DNA of 13,961 nt from an uncultured Lachnospiraceae bacterium (GTDB lineage: Bacteria > Bacillota > Clostridia > Lachnospirales > Lachnospiraceae), in NCBI GenBank assembly GCA_947589175.1, contig CANPZR010000042.1:1-13961 (forward strand), read 5' to 3'. The stretch's first letter is position 1, and every line of letters begins with the position of its first letter. This document shows positions 5,659 to 13,200 of this stretch, piece by piece. Below the pieces are notes generated by a model. That model was not told the origin of the DNA and did not search any database. It worked only from the letters and a program-made list of their open reading frames with translations. The position numbers and the translations under genes were made by a program.

Positions 5659-6464
5659 AAAAACACCCCTTTCCGGTGATATATGCAAAATCCGTATCCT
5701 ACGCCGAATACGGCTTCATGTGACAATTTTCTGCTCTCTATTTCCATACCATCCAGCGCGCCGCCCATAATGGCAAAGGAGCGGTGTCCACATTCCATGC
5801 TCTCCTCCAGAAAATCCTCCCTGAACTCAAGCAGCCTTTCAAAATCGCCGTCCCCCATCACTTCCATAATCTGACGGTCATATTCCGGTCCCTCGGGGCG
5901 ATACCCATAGGGACCGTCCTTCTTCTGACAATGGCTGAGGTCGCCGCTTGCGACAAAGACACAGCGCCTGCCGGAATCTGCCGCCGCCCTTTGAATTATT
6001 TCCCCAAATGTCCAATGCTCCTTCAGCGACAGACCGGAAAGCCCGATCCGGATCAGCTGATAATCCCTGTATTCCTTATTGATAAAATAGAGAGGCACCA
6101 TCGTCCCGTGATCCAGACTGCTGTCCCGCTCTCCCTGCGTCCCCGCCGGAAAGTTACAACCCTCCGCCTCCGAGGCAATTCTCCCTGCCAGCGCCTGATC
6201 GTATTTCACAGAAAAACGCACCTGCTCCGCCCGGAACTGCCAGAAGCTCCCGTCCGCTCCATTTCCCGGTGAAATATGAAAATAATCCCGGTACATCACG
6301 CTGTGTGGCGAGATCAGGATAATTGTCTCCGGCTTTATCCTTGCGATATCCTTTGCAACCTCCGCAAAGGAATCCAGCGTGTCCTGTATTTTCCGTTCTT
6401 CCCCTTTTCCGATTTCAGGCACGGCAATCGGCGGATGGGGAACCATATAGCCCGCTAAAATCAT
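5655..6464 (-). CDS. LigB/MEMO-type class III extradiol dioxygenase-like protein of the AmmeMemoRadiSam operon
   Basis: This 269-residue protein starts with AGYMVPHPP (H10), then LISPHSVMY (H54), LDHGTMVPLYF, IRIGLSGLS, FVASGDLSH and the terminal FGVGYGF. That is the pattern of the LigB-like half found in Clostridial AmmeMemoRadiSam proteins. It lacks the AGxFYP and PHAGY motifs of true MEMO1 proteins, so it probably fills the MEMO position in this system. The histidines are the expected metal ligands of the fold; the substrate is unknown. Start: GGGAGG six bases before the ATG at 6464; an earlier ATG at 6509 lacks a site. It is the first gene of the operon. Its TGA overlaps the antitoxin ATG, and its last residues (FL) come from the cassette junction instead of the inferred ancestral E-stop. 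Confidence 0.82.
   Translation of the reverse strand: MILAGYMVPHPPIAVPEIGKGEERKIQDTLDSFAEVAKDIARIKPETIILISPHSVMYRDYFHISPGNGADGSFWQFRAEQVRFSVKYDQALAGRIASEAEGCNFPAGTQGERDSSLDHGTMVPLYFINKEYRDYQLIRIGLSGLSLKEHWTFGEIIQRAAADSGRRCVFVASGDLSHCQKKDGPYGYRPEGPEYDRQIMEVMGDGDFERLLEFREDFLEESMECGHRSFAIMGGALDGMEIESRKLSHEAVFGVGYGFCIYHRKGVFL
5664..5699 (-). repeat. 36-bp direct repeat, copy B (right boundary of the toxin-antitoxin cassette)
   Basis: This copy encodes the last translated residues of the LigB-like protein (GYGFCIYHRKGV) and includes the ribosome site of the antitoxin gene. It is presumably the original host sequence, with copy A (5136-5171) the duplicate; the reverse is formally possible. Confidence 0.9.
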
Positions 6465-6476
6465 GCAAATCCTCCC

Positions 6477-6499
6477 GACTATGCAGTTATCACATAGTC
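6477..6499 (-). promoter_or_regulatory. Leader hairpin next to the amr operon ribosome site
   Basis: GACTATG (6499-6493) and CATAGTC (6483-6477) form a 7-bp stem with a 9-base loop, ending directly beside GGGAGG. It could influence translation initiation. No riboswitch class is recognised. Confidence 0.35.
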
Positions 6500-6588
6500 T
6501 CATTTTCAAAATAAAATCTACGGCATCCTAATTTACAATGTTTATGCCGATGTCTTTTTATCATATACGCACCGTTGATTTTGATATC

Positions 6589-6617
6589 ATTTTACCCCGT
6601 TTTAGTCCGCTTAGCAA
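6589..6617 (-). promoter_or_regulatory. Probable promoter of the amr operon
   Basis: TTGCTA (6612-6617), 17-bp spacer, TAAAAT (6589-6594). It lies just after the enolase terminator and gives a leader of roughly 115 bases. A TATGAT nearer the gene has no matching -35. Confidence 0.5.
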
Positions 6618-6625
6618 GTTGTTTC

Positions 6626-6700
6626 AAAAAAATCCCAAGCCAGTCTCATAATCTCATCCGCCAAATATGACGGAATGAGAATAAGCGAGACTGACTTGAG
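6626..6700 (-). terminator. Enolase terminator
   Basis: A long imperfect hairpin lies between 6700 and 6634 on the minus strand: CAGTCTC/GAGACTG with its neighbouring bases as outer stem, then TCTCAT/ATGAGA and CCG/CGG as inner stem. It is followed by seven U (6632-6626). It begins about 50 bases after the enolase stop and immediately precedes the amr promoter. Confidence 0.75.
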
Positions 6701-6751
6701 ACCAAATAAAATTGACTTACTATGAAATAAGACTAAATCATCTCATATTTT

Positions 6752-8053
6752 TTATATAACATACCCTCTGCCAAATTCCGCGCTACCGCCCAGCTGTTCC
6801 TCAATCCGGAGAAGCTGGTTATACTTTGCCACCCGGTCCGTCCGGGACGGCGCCCCGGTCTTAATCTGTCCGGCATTGAGCCCCACGGCGATATCTGCGA
6901 TGGTGGTGTCCTCTGTCTCCCCGGACCGATGGCTGATAATGGCATGCCAGCAATGATTTTTGGTCATGCGGATGGCCTCCAGCGTCTCGGAAACGGTTCC
7001 GATCTGATTAGGCTTGATGAGAACGGCGTTGGCGGCATGCAAATTCATCCCCTTGCGAATCCGGTCCGTATTGGTCACAAAGAGATCGTCCCCCACCAGC
7101 TGTACCCGCTCTCCCAGACGGTTCATCATTTTCTGCCAGCCCTCCCAGTCTTCCTCGGCCAGCCCGTCCTCGATGGAATAGACCGGATAGCGGCTGCACA
7201 GCGTGTCCCAGAAATCAATCATGGCGTCCACGCTCTTGTACTCGCCGGATTTCCAGAATAGATACTCGCCGGTGCGCCCCTGCTTGATGGCCTCCTCATA
7301 CATCTCCGTGCTGGCGCCGTCCATAGCAATGACAAAATCCTCTCCCGGCCGGTAGCCCGCCTGTTCAATGGCTTTCACAATATATTGAAGGGCCTCCTCG
7401 TCACTATTCAGATGAGGGGCAAAGCCTCCCTCGTCCCCCACCGAAATCGTGTGCCCGTCCTCGCTCAATAATTTTTTCAGAGCGTGAAATACATTGGAAC
7501 TCCACTCCAGGCAGTTGTGAAAGGATTTGGCCCCGATAGGCATAATCATAAATTCCTGTATGGTCAGACTGCTGTCCGCGTGCTTGCCGCCATTTATAAT
7601 ATTCATCATGGGAACCGGCAGCGTTCTTCCGTTGGCGCCGCCCAGATACTGATATAATGGCAGTCCCACAGCCTTTGCGGCCGCTTTGGCCACCGCCATC
7701 GACGTCCCCAGAATGGCGTTGGCGCCCAGCCTCGCCTTGTTCTTTGTGCCGTCCTCCCGAATCATCAGTCCATCTATATCCGCCTGATTCAAGGCATTTT
7801 TTCCCTCCAGCAAATAGGATAATGTGTCGTTGACATGCTGTACTGCCTTTTTTACCCCCATTCCCCGGTATCTCTTTAAGCCCTTGTCCCTCAATTCCAC
7901 TGCCTCAAAAGCCCCGGTCGAGGCGCCAGAGGGAACGGACGCAAGGCCTTTGGCTCCTCCGCACAGAGCCACCTCCACCTCCACCGTCGGATTTCCTCTG
8001 GAATCCAGGATTTCCCGCCCTCTTACTGTATTGATTCGATACTTATGCTGCAT
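6752..8053 (-). CDS. eno: Enolase (phosphopyruvate hydratase)
   Basis: This 433-residue cytoplasmic glycolytic enzyme converts 2-phosphoglycerate to phosphoenolpyruvate. It is full length, from REILDSRGNPTVEVEV near the N-terminus to AEFGRGY at the end. Visible active-site elements: GDEGGFAP (catalytic glutamate), AMDGAS, IEDGLAEEDW and GDDLFVTN (magnesium ligands), LIKPNQIGT (catalytic lysine) and ISHRSGETED. Start: GGAGG ten bases before the ATG; a small stem (8086-8091 with 8068-8073) abuts that site. It appears to be transcribed alone or from read-through, ending at the terminator at 6626-6700. A TATAAT lies at 8102-8107 inside the 49-bp repeat and another at 8081-8086, both without a convincing -35. 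The upstream neighbour was probably the BlaR1-type gene before the ATPase/RloB pair arrived. Confidence 0.97.
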   Translation of the reverse strand: MQHKYRINTVRGREILDSRGNPTVEVEVALCGGAKGLASVPSGASTGAFEAVELRDKGLKRYRGMGVKKAVQHVNDTLSYLLEGKNALNQADIDGLMIREDGTKNKARLGANAILGTSMAVAKAAAKAVGLPLYQYLGGANGRTLPVPMMNIINGGKHADSSLTIQEFMIMPIGAKSFHNCLEWSSNVFHALKKLLSEDGHTISVGDEGGFAPHLNSDEEALQYIVKAIEQAGYRPGEDFVIAMDGASTEMYEEAIKQGRTGEYLFWKSGEYKSVDAMIDFWDTLCSRYPVYSIEDGLAEEDWEGWQKMMNRLGERVQLVGDDLFVTNTDRIRKGMNLHAANAVLIKPNQIGTVSETLEAIRMTKNHCWHAIISHRSGETEDTTIADIAVGLNAGQIKTGAPSRTDRVAKYNQLLRIEEQLGGSAEFGRGYVI

Positions 8054-8091
8054 AATAATCGAGCCTCCTGTTTTTTTCTTATTATAAACAG

Positions 8092-8140
8092 AAGGCCCGC
8101 AATTATACTATTTATCGCAAATTATTTACTGAATTACCGC
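8092..8140 (-). repeat. 49-bp direct repeat, copy C (left boundary of the ATPase/RloB cassette)
   Basis: It matches 10208-10256 at 48 of 49 positions (A8136 against T10252), including 44 consecutive identical bases. It contains the last four codons and stop of the rloB-like gene and part of the enolase upstream region, including a TATAAT. Confidence 0.93.
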
Positions 8141-8833
8141 AAAATGTTTTTTCATTTCTTCCGGTAAATATTTCATCAATTCCTCCACCAGTTCATATAC
8201 CTTCGTTCCCGGCGCAATCTCCGTCGGTGTTTTGTCTTGTCCATCCTTAATGATTCGTTTTGCATATCGTATTGCCAACTTCGGATTTCCTTTTTCTATC
8301 AGGATTTCAAAAATATCTTTTCTATTCTTTCGATACCTGCCAACTCCCAATTCCCTGAATTTATCATCCAAAAATGAAATATACTCATTTCGATGATTAT
8401 TAGCCGTATAATATGCAAAATGAAGTATGAACCAAAATTCAATACACTCATTCGACCATGCACAATGATATTGTAATTCCTGATTCTCCTGATTCAGCTT
8501 GTCCGACCGTTCAACCACACCATTAAAATCCTTTGCCGGAAAACTATCTTTGTCATAGACGCACCATATCTGTCCTTTGGTAATTTCATTTTCTGAAACA
8601 TATTTTTCAGCGGCTCCAATTACCCTCATTGTCTCTGCTGCGCATGGTTCAATTTGAATCAGTACCATTTCCCGATAAATCGGATTATCTTCAATCAATC
8701 TCTTAAATCCAGCAAAATATTGTGGCTCTGTCTGCTCTCCCTCGCAGAAAATATAATAGCGATACTTTTTCTGCTCCAGATATTCCTGACGGCGCTTTTT
8801 CCTCCATATTTCCGTTCCAGCTTTTTTAGGCAT
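8126..8833 (-). CDS. RloB-family TOPRIM-like protein
   Basis: This 235-residue protein is recognisable as RloB-like: a basic N-terminus, then IFCEGEQTEPQYF (E31), CVYDKDSF (D94, D96) and WSNECIEFWFILHF (E129, E132). Together these are the acidic positions expected of a TOPRIM-like metal-dependent nuclease fold. RloB-type genes accompany AAA ATPases in restriction-linked and abortive-infection loci (RloA/RloB; AbiL and PARIS are functionally comparable pairs), so anti-phage defence is likely but not shown here. Start: GGAG eight bases before the ATG at 8833; a GTG at 8842 is also open. It overlaps the ATPase gene by 8 bases. The last codons (GCG GTA ATT CAG TAA) lie in the 49-bp repeat and match the end of the BlaR1-type gene, so the natural C-terminus may have been replaced. 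Confidence 0.82.
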   Translation of the reverse strand: MPKKAGTEIWRKKRRQEYLEQKKYRYYIFCEGEQTEPQYFAGFKRLIEDNPIYREMVLIQIEPCAAETMRVIGAAEKYVSENEITKGQIWCVYDKDSFPAKDFNGVVERSDKLNQENQELQYHCAWSNECIEFWFILHFAYYTANNHRNEYISFLDDKFRELGVGRYRKNRKDIFEILIEKGNPKLAIRYAKRIIKDGQDKTPTEIAPGTKVYELVEELMKYLPEEMKKHFAVIQ

Positions 8834-10052
8834 TGACATCACTCCAGTCTATAATCTTCCTAAGATATGGATCCGCGCCATATTTGCCTTCTAAATATTG
8901 TTTATCATATTTTGCATCTTTACGAACAGATTCACCCTGGTCATTTTTAAATTCAACCAACGAATATAGTTTCGAATTCTGCCCGTTTCCCTTTGCTACA
9001 AACCAGATTTCATCCCTCCGAAACACTTTATTGTTCATTGTAGATAAATCATGCGACGTAAAAATTAGCTGCCCGTGCTTTTTATTGATATTCATATTTG
9101 TAAAAAGCTCGATAATATACTGTAGCAATACCGGATGAATCTTGGCATCCAGCTCGTCAATCACCAATGTAGTCCCATAACATAAACTATTTGCGATAAA
9201 TGGCAAAAGTCCAAACAATTTTTTTGTCCCGCTGGATTCTTCTGACAAAGTAATCTCCGCGCTATAATCCCCAACAACATGTTTCGTAAAAACTTCTATG
9301 CCGTTTTCTCCTCTTTCTTCTATGCGAAAATCCTCAATGTCTAAATCCATTTCCCGGATCATGTCAAGGACTAAGGACTTTACTTCTTCTGATTTTGCAA
9401 TAGCAGTGCGCAGCTCCTGAAACGGATTCCCGTAATTTAAAAAATCAATCGATTCTTCGAACCAGTCGAGCACATCCTGAACAATTTCGTTTTTCTTATA
9501 TGTGATTCCCATATATGAAAGTAAAGGCAGCGTTTCCGACAGATCTTCACTGACCTTTAATTTTCCAAAAACTCCTTTTAACTCCACATTATCAAGCGTT
9601 CTCTTAAACAATGCCGACCGACGCTTTGTCTCCAGCTTGATCCGATCAAGGCTCTCATAAACAATACGCTCCTTTTTGATATGGAGGATATATCTGTATT
9701 CTGCTTTTAAAGTCCGAAAGAACACTTCAAACTCGGTAGGATTTGCTATTCCCGATTCAGAAAAAGCAAATGGCTCAACCGGAATCTTTCTCGTCTTATA
9801 ATCACATTCAGTTTTATCACAGATTGCGCAAAGCGGCCTCAATATCTTAGAATTTAAAGTATATAATGCTTCCAGGACATTCGACTTTCCTCCGCCGTTT
9901 GGTCCGTAAATTGCTGATATTGGCAAAAAAACTTCTCCGTCTTTGTCCTTGATTACTTTATCCTCGTGTTCTGAAATAGCGGCCGCCTGCATATCAAAGG
10001 TAATTTCATCCCGTATGCTCTTAAAATTCTTCACTGTAAATTGGCATAACAT
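8826..10052 (-). CDS. AAA family ATPase (RloA/AbiL-type, SMC/ABC-like)
   Basis: This 408-residue ATP-binding protein has the AAA_15/RecF-like layout: NFKSIRDEITF at the N-terminus, Walker A GPNGGGKSN (50-58), a long middle insertion, the signature-like LSEESSGTKKL, Walker B LVIDELDAKIHP and the H-loop FTSHD near the C-terminus. All ATPase motifs appear intact. With the overlapping RloB gene it forms a two-gene module of probable phage defence, in which the ATPase would act as sensor or regulator of the TOPRIM effector (inference from PARIS and AbiL). Start: GGAGGT seven bases before the ATG at 10052; a more distal ATG at 10067 has no site. It has its own strong promoter and is AT-richer than enolase and the M56 gene, consistent with acquisition. 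Confidence 0.85.
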   Translation of the reverse strand: MLCQFTVKNFKSIRDEITFDMQAAAISEHEDKVIKDKDGEVFLPISAIYGPNGGGKSNVLEALYTLNSKILRPLCAICDKTECDYKTRKIPVEPFAFSESGIANPTEFEVFFRTLKAEYRYILHIKKERIVYESLDRIKLETKRRSALFKRTLDNVELKGVFGKLKVSEDLSETLPLLSYMGITYKKNEIVQDVLDWFEESIDFLNYGNPFQELRTAIAKSEEVKSLVLDMIREMDLDIEDFRIEERGENGIEVFTKHVVGDYSAEITLSEESSGTKKLFGLLPFIANSLCYGTTLVIDELDAKIHPVLLQYIIELFTNMNINKKHGQLIFTSHDLSTMNNKVFRRDEIWFVAKGNGQNSKLYSLVEFKNDQGESVRKDAKYDKQYLEGKYGADPYLRKIIDWSDVNA

Positions 10053-10078
10053 AATATTTACCTCCATTCCTACTCCCT

Positions 10079-10106
10079 ATTATACCCTAAAATTCTCATT
10101 TGTAAA
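10079..10106 (-). promoter_or_regulatory. Promoter of the ATPase/RloB module
   Basis: TTTACA (10101-10106), 16-bp spacer, TATAAT (10079-10084), with the start about 20 bases before the ribosome site. It is the strongest consensus match in the accessory modules. Confidence 0.75.
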
Positions 10107-10114
10107 GCATTATT

Positions 10115-10129
10115 TGAGATTTAATCTCA
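10115..10129. promoter_or_regulatory. Palindrome upstream of the ATPase/RloB promoter
   Basis: TGAGATTTAATCTCA is a perfect 15-bp palindrome with a single central base, ending 8 bp upstream of the -35. It is a plausible operator, but the cassette encodes no obvious regulator. Confidence 0.45.
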
Positions 10130-10163
10130 TATTTATCCGCTAATTTTCATAAAAGGCGCAGAT

Positions 10164-10195
10164 AAAAAGCGCCGTGTATCTCACACAGCGCTTTT
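10164..10195 (-). terminator. Terminator between the BlaR1-type gene and the ATPase/RloB module
   Basis: On the minus strand AAAAGCGCUGUGU pairs with ACACGGCGCUUUU around a GAGAU loop, with one U-G pair, and is followed by a U-run. The wobble pair makes it better for minus-strand RNA. It lies 12 bases beyond copy D of the 49-bp repeat, so by the insertion model it belongs to the cassette. It would insulate the cassette promoter from upstream transcription. Confidence 0.85.
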
Positions 10196-10207
10196 CAATC
10201 AATATTA

Positions 10208-10256
10208 AAGGCCCGCAATTATACTATTTATCGCAAATTATTTACTGAATTTCCGC
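10208..10256 (-). repeat. 49-bp direct repeat, copy D (right boundary of the ATPase/RloB cassette)
   Basis: This copy contains the last four codons and stop of the M56/BlaR1-type gene (GCG GAA ATT CAG TAA) plus the following bases. It is probably the original host copy; copy C is at 8092-8140. Confidence 0.93.
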
Positions 10257-13200
10257 CTGGGACTGCACATATTTTCCATTCTCCATATTGTAATACTCAA
10301 ACTGCACCTTTCCGTCCTTGACTTTAAATGCCGGAGAATATTCCGACGACGACGCCGTAAGAGTTTCAGATTTTTTCCCATTTACAGACAGCTTTTCTAT
10401 TTTCCCCATTTCCGTAACGGTATAAAACTGATATTCCTTATAATTGCTGCCCGCCTGCTGTCCAAGGGCAAAATCCGCTCTGCCGTCCCCATTATAATCT
10501 TTCATGCGAATCTTTACCTTTTCCGGGAAATAAAGCTCCTCATCTCTGAAATTTACTGCCTTTTTGCCCGTTATTTTCCCATTTTGGCAAGCCTCCAGAC
10601 GAAAGCTGCCCGTCAGCATCCCGTGATAAGGAGATAATTCATCCTCCTCTTTGCTCCCTTTCGTCATGACAAGGCGCACCGTCGTCTTACTGTCGGTTTT
10701 ATCCTTCTGGGACGATGTGTCAGAATCCGTCGCATCATAGCTGTGCAGCTTTTTCTTCAGAGAATCGCTGAATTTGCTGTCATCGTATCTGTAAGTAATG
10801 CCTCCGGCCCGGAACATAGGACACCCGTCGCCGGCCAGCGTGACAATGAGTTCCTTTTTTGCGATTTTCGAGCGGTACAACCACAGTCGGATCTCGCCCA
10901 TCGGGCAGTCGCTCCCGCCCCTGACATATTCCGCGTGGGAAAATGCCTGTTCTATCATCACCAATTCTTTTTCATCCGTAATTTTCAGAGATTTGTGGTC
11001 GCGCTCCGGTGCCTCTTTCGGCACATACACAAGCGACGCCTCTCCGATTCCGGAAAAATCCTTTGGCTTGACCGGGGAAAAATCCACTGTCTTACGCAAA
11101 ATTGCACCGGGAAATGACGACAGCTTGGCGCTGTACAAAATATTCCCGTCCTCTCCCACAAGATAGCCGCCGTCGTAGGCCGCCCAGTATTTTCCCTTAT
11201 AATACAGGGAAAATCCACATTCCTTTTGACTTTTCAGATTCTTCTGGTAGTCCGCCCTTAATGCTTCATACCCCGGATCTTCGAGCTGTGTCAGTGCGGC
11301 GTCCATTAGCTGCGTCATCATTTTCCTCTCCCTAAAATCCTGTATATTGCAATACTCCCACTCATTATTTGGCGTAGCGTAGTCCTTATAGGCAATTTTC
11401 ACGGCATTTTTCCTGGAAAATTTCCCGCTCGCCGCATCGTACTTCACGACCATGTCATAAAACAGGCATACCACATAAGTATCTCCGCTGACCGTATTTT
11501 TAAACAGCCGATACGATTCGCCCAGTATATCGCCCTGATAGCGCGCCGGCGTCTTTAACTTTTTGTACTGGCTGTCGTCCTCCGGATTGACTTTTAAAAA
11601 CGCCTTTTCAAATTTCTGAATCAGCTCGATGCTCCGGTTTTCCAAGTCCTTCTCGGTGTGCGCCGGATCGTGCCACACCTCGCCGATACTCTCGGACAGC
11701 GCGTCCAGATATCCGTATTCCTTGGACACATACTGAACAAGCGCCCCGTCCTTATAGGTAAAATCCAGCCGGAGCGTGTCCTCGTCTCCCTCGCCGCCAT
11801 TGCCGAACAGGTAGGTAATTTCTGATCCATCTCCCGCTACCGTGCGGCACTTCACAGACTTTAGCTGCTCCGCGACCTGCATCGGCATCGTTTTCTGAAT
11901 CCCCTGTCTCAGAAATTCTTCCACCGAAATGGCGCCGTCTGCCTTGACCGTGTCTGCCCGCTGGCCGTCCTGATCCGCCTGCGCCGTCTGTCCATCTCCG
12001 GCATTGTTCGCGGCCTGCCCGCCGTCTTTCCCGCTTGTCAGGCACGCCGTCCCCAAGAGCGCGAACAGAAGAACCGCGCACACGCTCATCCATTTCCCTT
12101 TTTTCTTACACTTCATAATATGTCTCACCCTTTTCTTTGTATTTGTCTCGCCAAATGCCAATGTCTCCATAGAATACTGCCTTTTATTGGTGGCAAAAGC
12201 CAACAGCGACATGCTGTAATTCTTCCGGATATCCTCCCCGCTCTCCCAGAGAATCTGCTCGTCGCAGCTCATTTCCATATCGCGGATCATGCTGAAATAC
12301 GCCGCCCACACCAGCGGATGGAACCAGTACGCGGCCGTTATGAGAAAGGCAATCACCTTCACGATATAATCCCGCCTTCGGATATGGTACTGCTCATGCC
12401 GCAGAATATAGTCCCGCTCCTGTTCCGAAAGCCGGAACGGAATATAAATGCGCGGGCGGATCAGTCCCATGACAAACGGCGTGGGAATGCAGTCGCTCTC
12501 ATAAATATTATCCCTGTACCGAACCGCTTTTTTTAACCGCTTTTTCATGCGGAAAGTCAAAATCATATTCCACAAAATAAGCAGTCCCATGCCAACTAAC
12601 CACACCACTGACAGCACGGACAGCACGCTCTCCACCGCCAGAGTTTCATCGCCGTCTGAATCCGACGCCTGCGCTGTTGTTGTACGTTCCTCCGTCCCCG
12701 TGGGATTTCCCGCCGCTGTCTGTTCCGGTAGATCATATCCATGATTCACGGAAAATATTTCCGAAGTATTTTTTTCAGAAACATTTTTATCGGAAATATT
12801 TTTCTCTGCAACGCTTCCATTGGAATAATTTTCTCCGGTAATTTTCCCACCAGAAACATTTTCCTCTGCAACACGCCCATCAGAATAATTTTCCCCAGTA
12901 ACAATATTTTCGGAATAAAGAGTTTCTGTAAAAAATTTCTCTGGTTCGGTTGAATCCTGGTCAGCTAAACCATCTTCCGCCGGATCGTATTCCGCCGGAC
13001 TTTTTTCATCTGATTCAGCGCCCCGACTCGCCTCCAGGGGCATCTGAATTTTCCCGGCAAAATCCAGGTTAAACAGACTGATGGGAGAGTAAAATGTCGC
13101 CGGGCAAACCAAGCGAAGTCCCACGATCAGCCACAGTGCGTAAACGCATTTTTTCGGAAAACGGCTCATCAGCGCCCGCGCCAAAAATACGGCCAGTATG

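Larger units (their letters stand above)
5136..5663 (-). mobile_element. Toxin-antitoxin cassette inserted in the amr operon with one repeat copy
   Basis: The two repeats bracket exactly the Phd and PIN genes. Removing one repeat and the intervening bases leaves the LigB-like gene ending in GTG GAA TAA with TAATG overlapping the amrA start, a natural operon junction. No transposase, recombinase or terminal inverted repeat is visible, so the mechanism is unknown and the label is an inference from the duplication. Confidence 0.55.
8092..10207 (-). mobile_element. ATPase/RloB cassette inserted between the BlaR1-type gene and enolase
   Basis: The repeats bracket the terminator, palindrome, promoter and the two genes. 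Deleting one repeat plus the interior would leave the BlaR1-type gene followed directly by the enolase leader. No integrase, transposase or terminal inverted repeats are present. That this segment moved as a unit is inferred from the 49-bp duplication and its different composition. Confidence 0.6.

Noticed and set aside
5655..6464. True MEMO1 (AmmeMemoRadiSam protein B) assignment
   Set aside because: The characteristic AGxFYP and PHAGY segments are absent; the motifs are those of the LigB-like class, so no gene symbol is given.
8081..8107. Two TATAAT boxes upstream of enolase as its promoter
   Set aside because: Neither has a recognisable -35 at 16-18 bp, so I mention them without calling a promoter.
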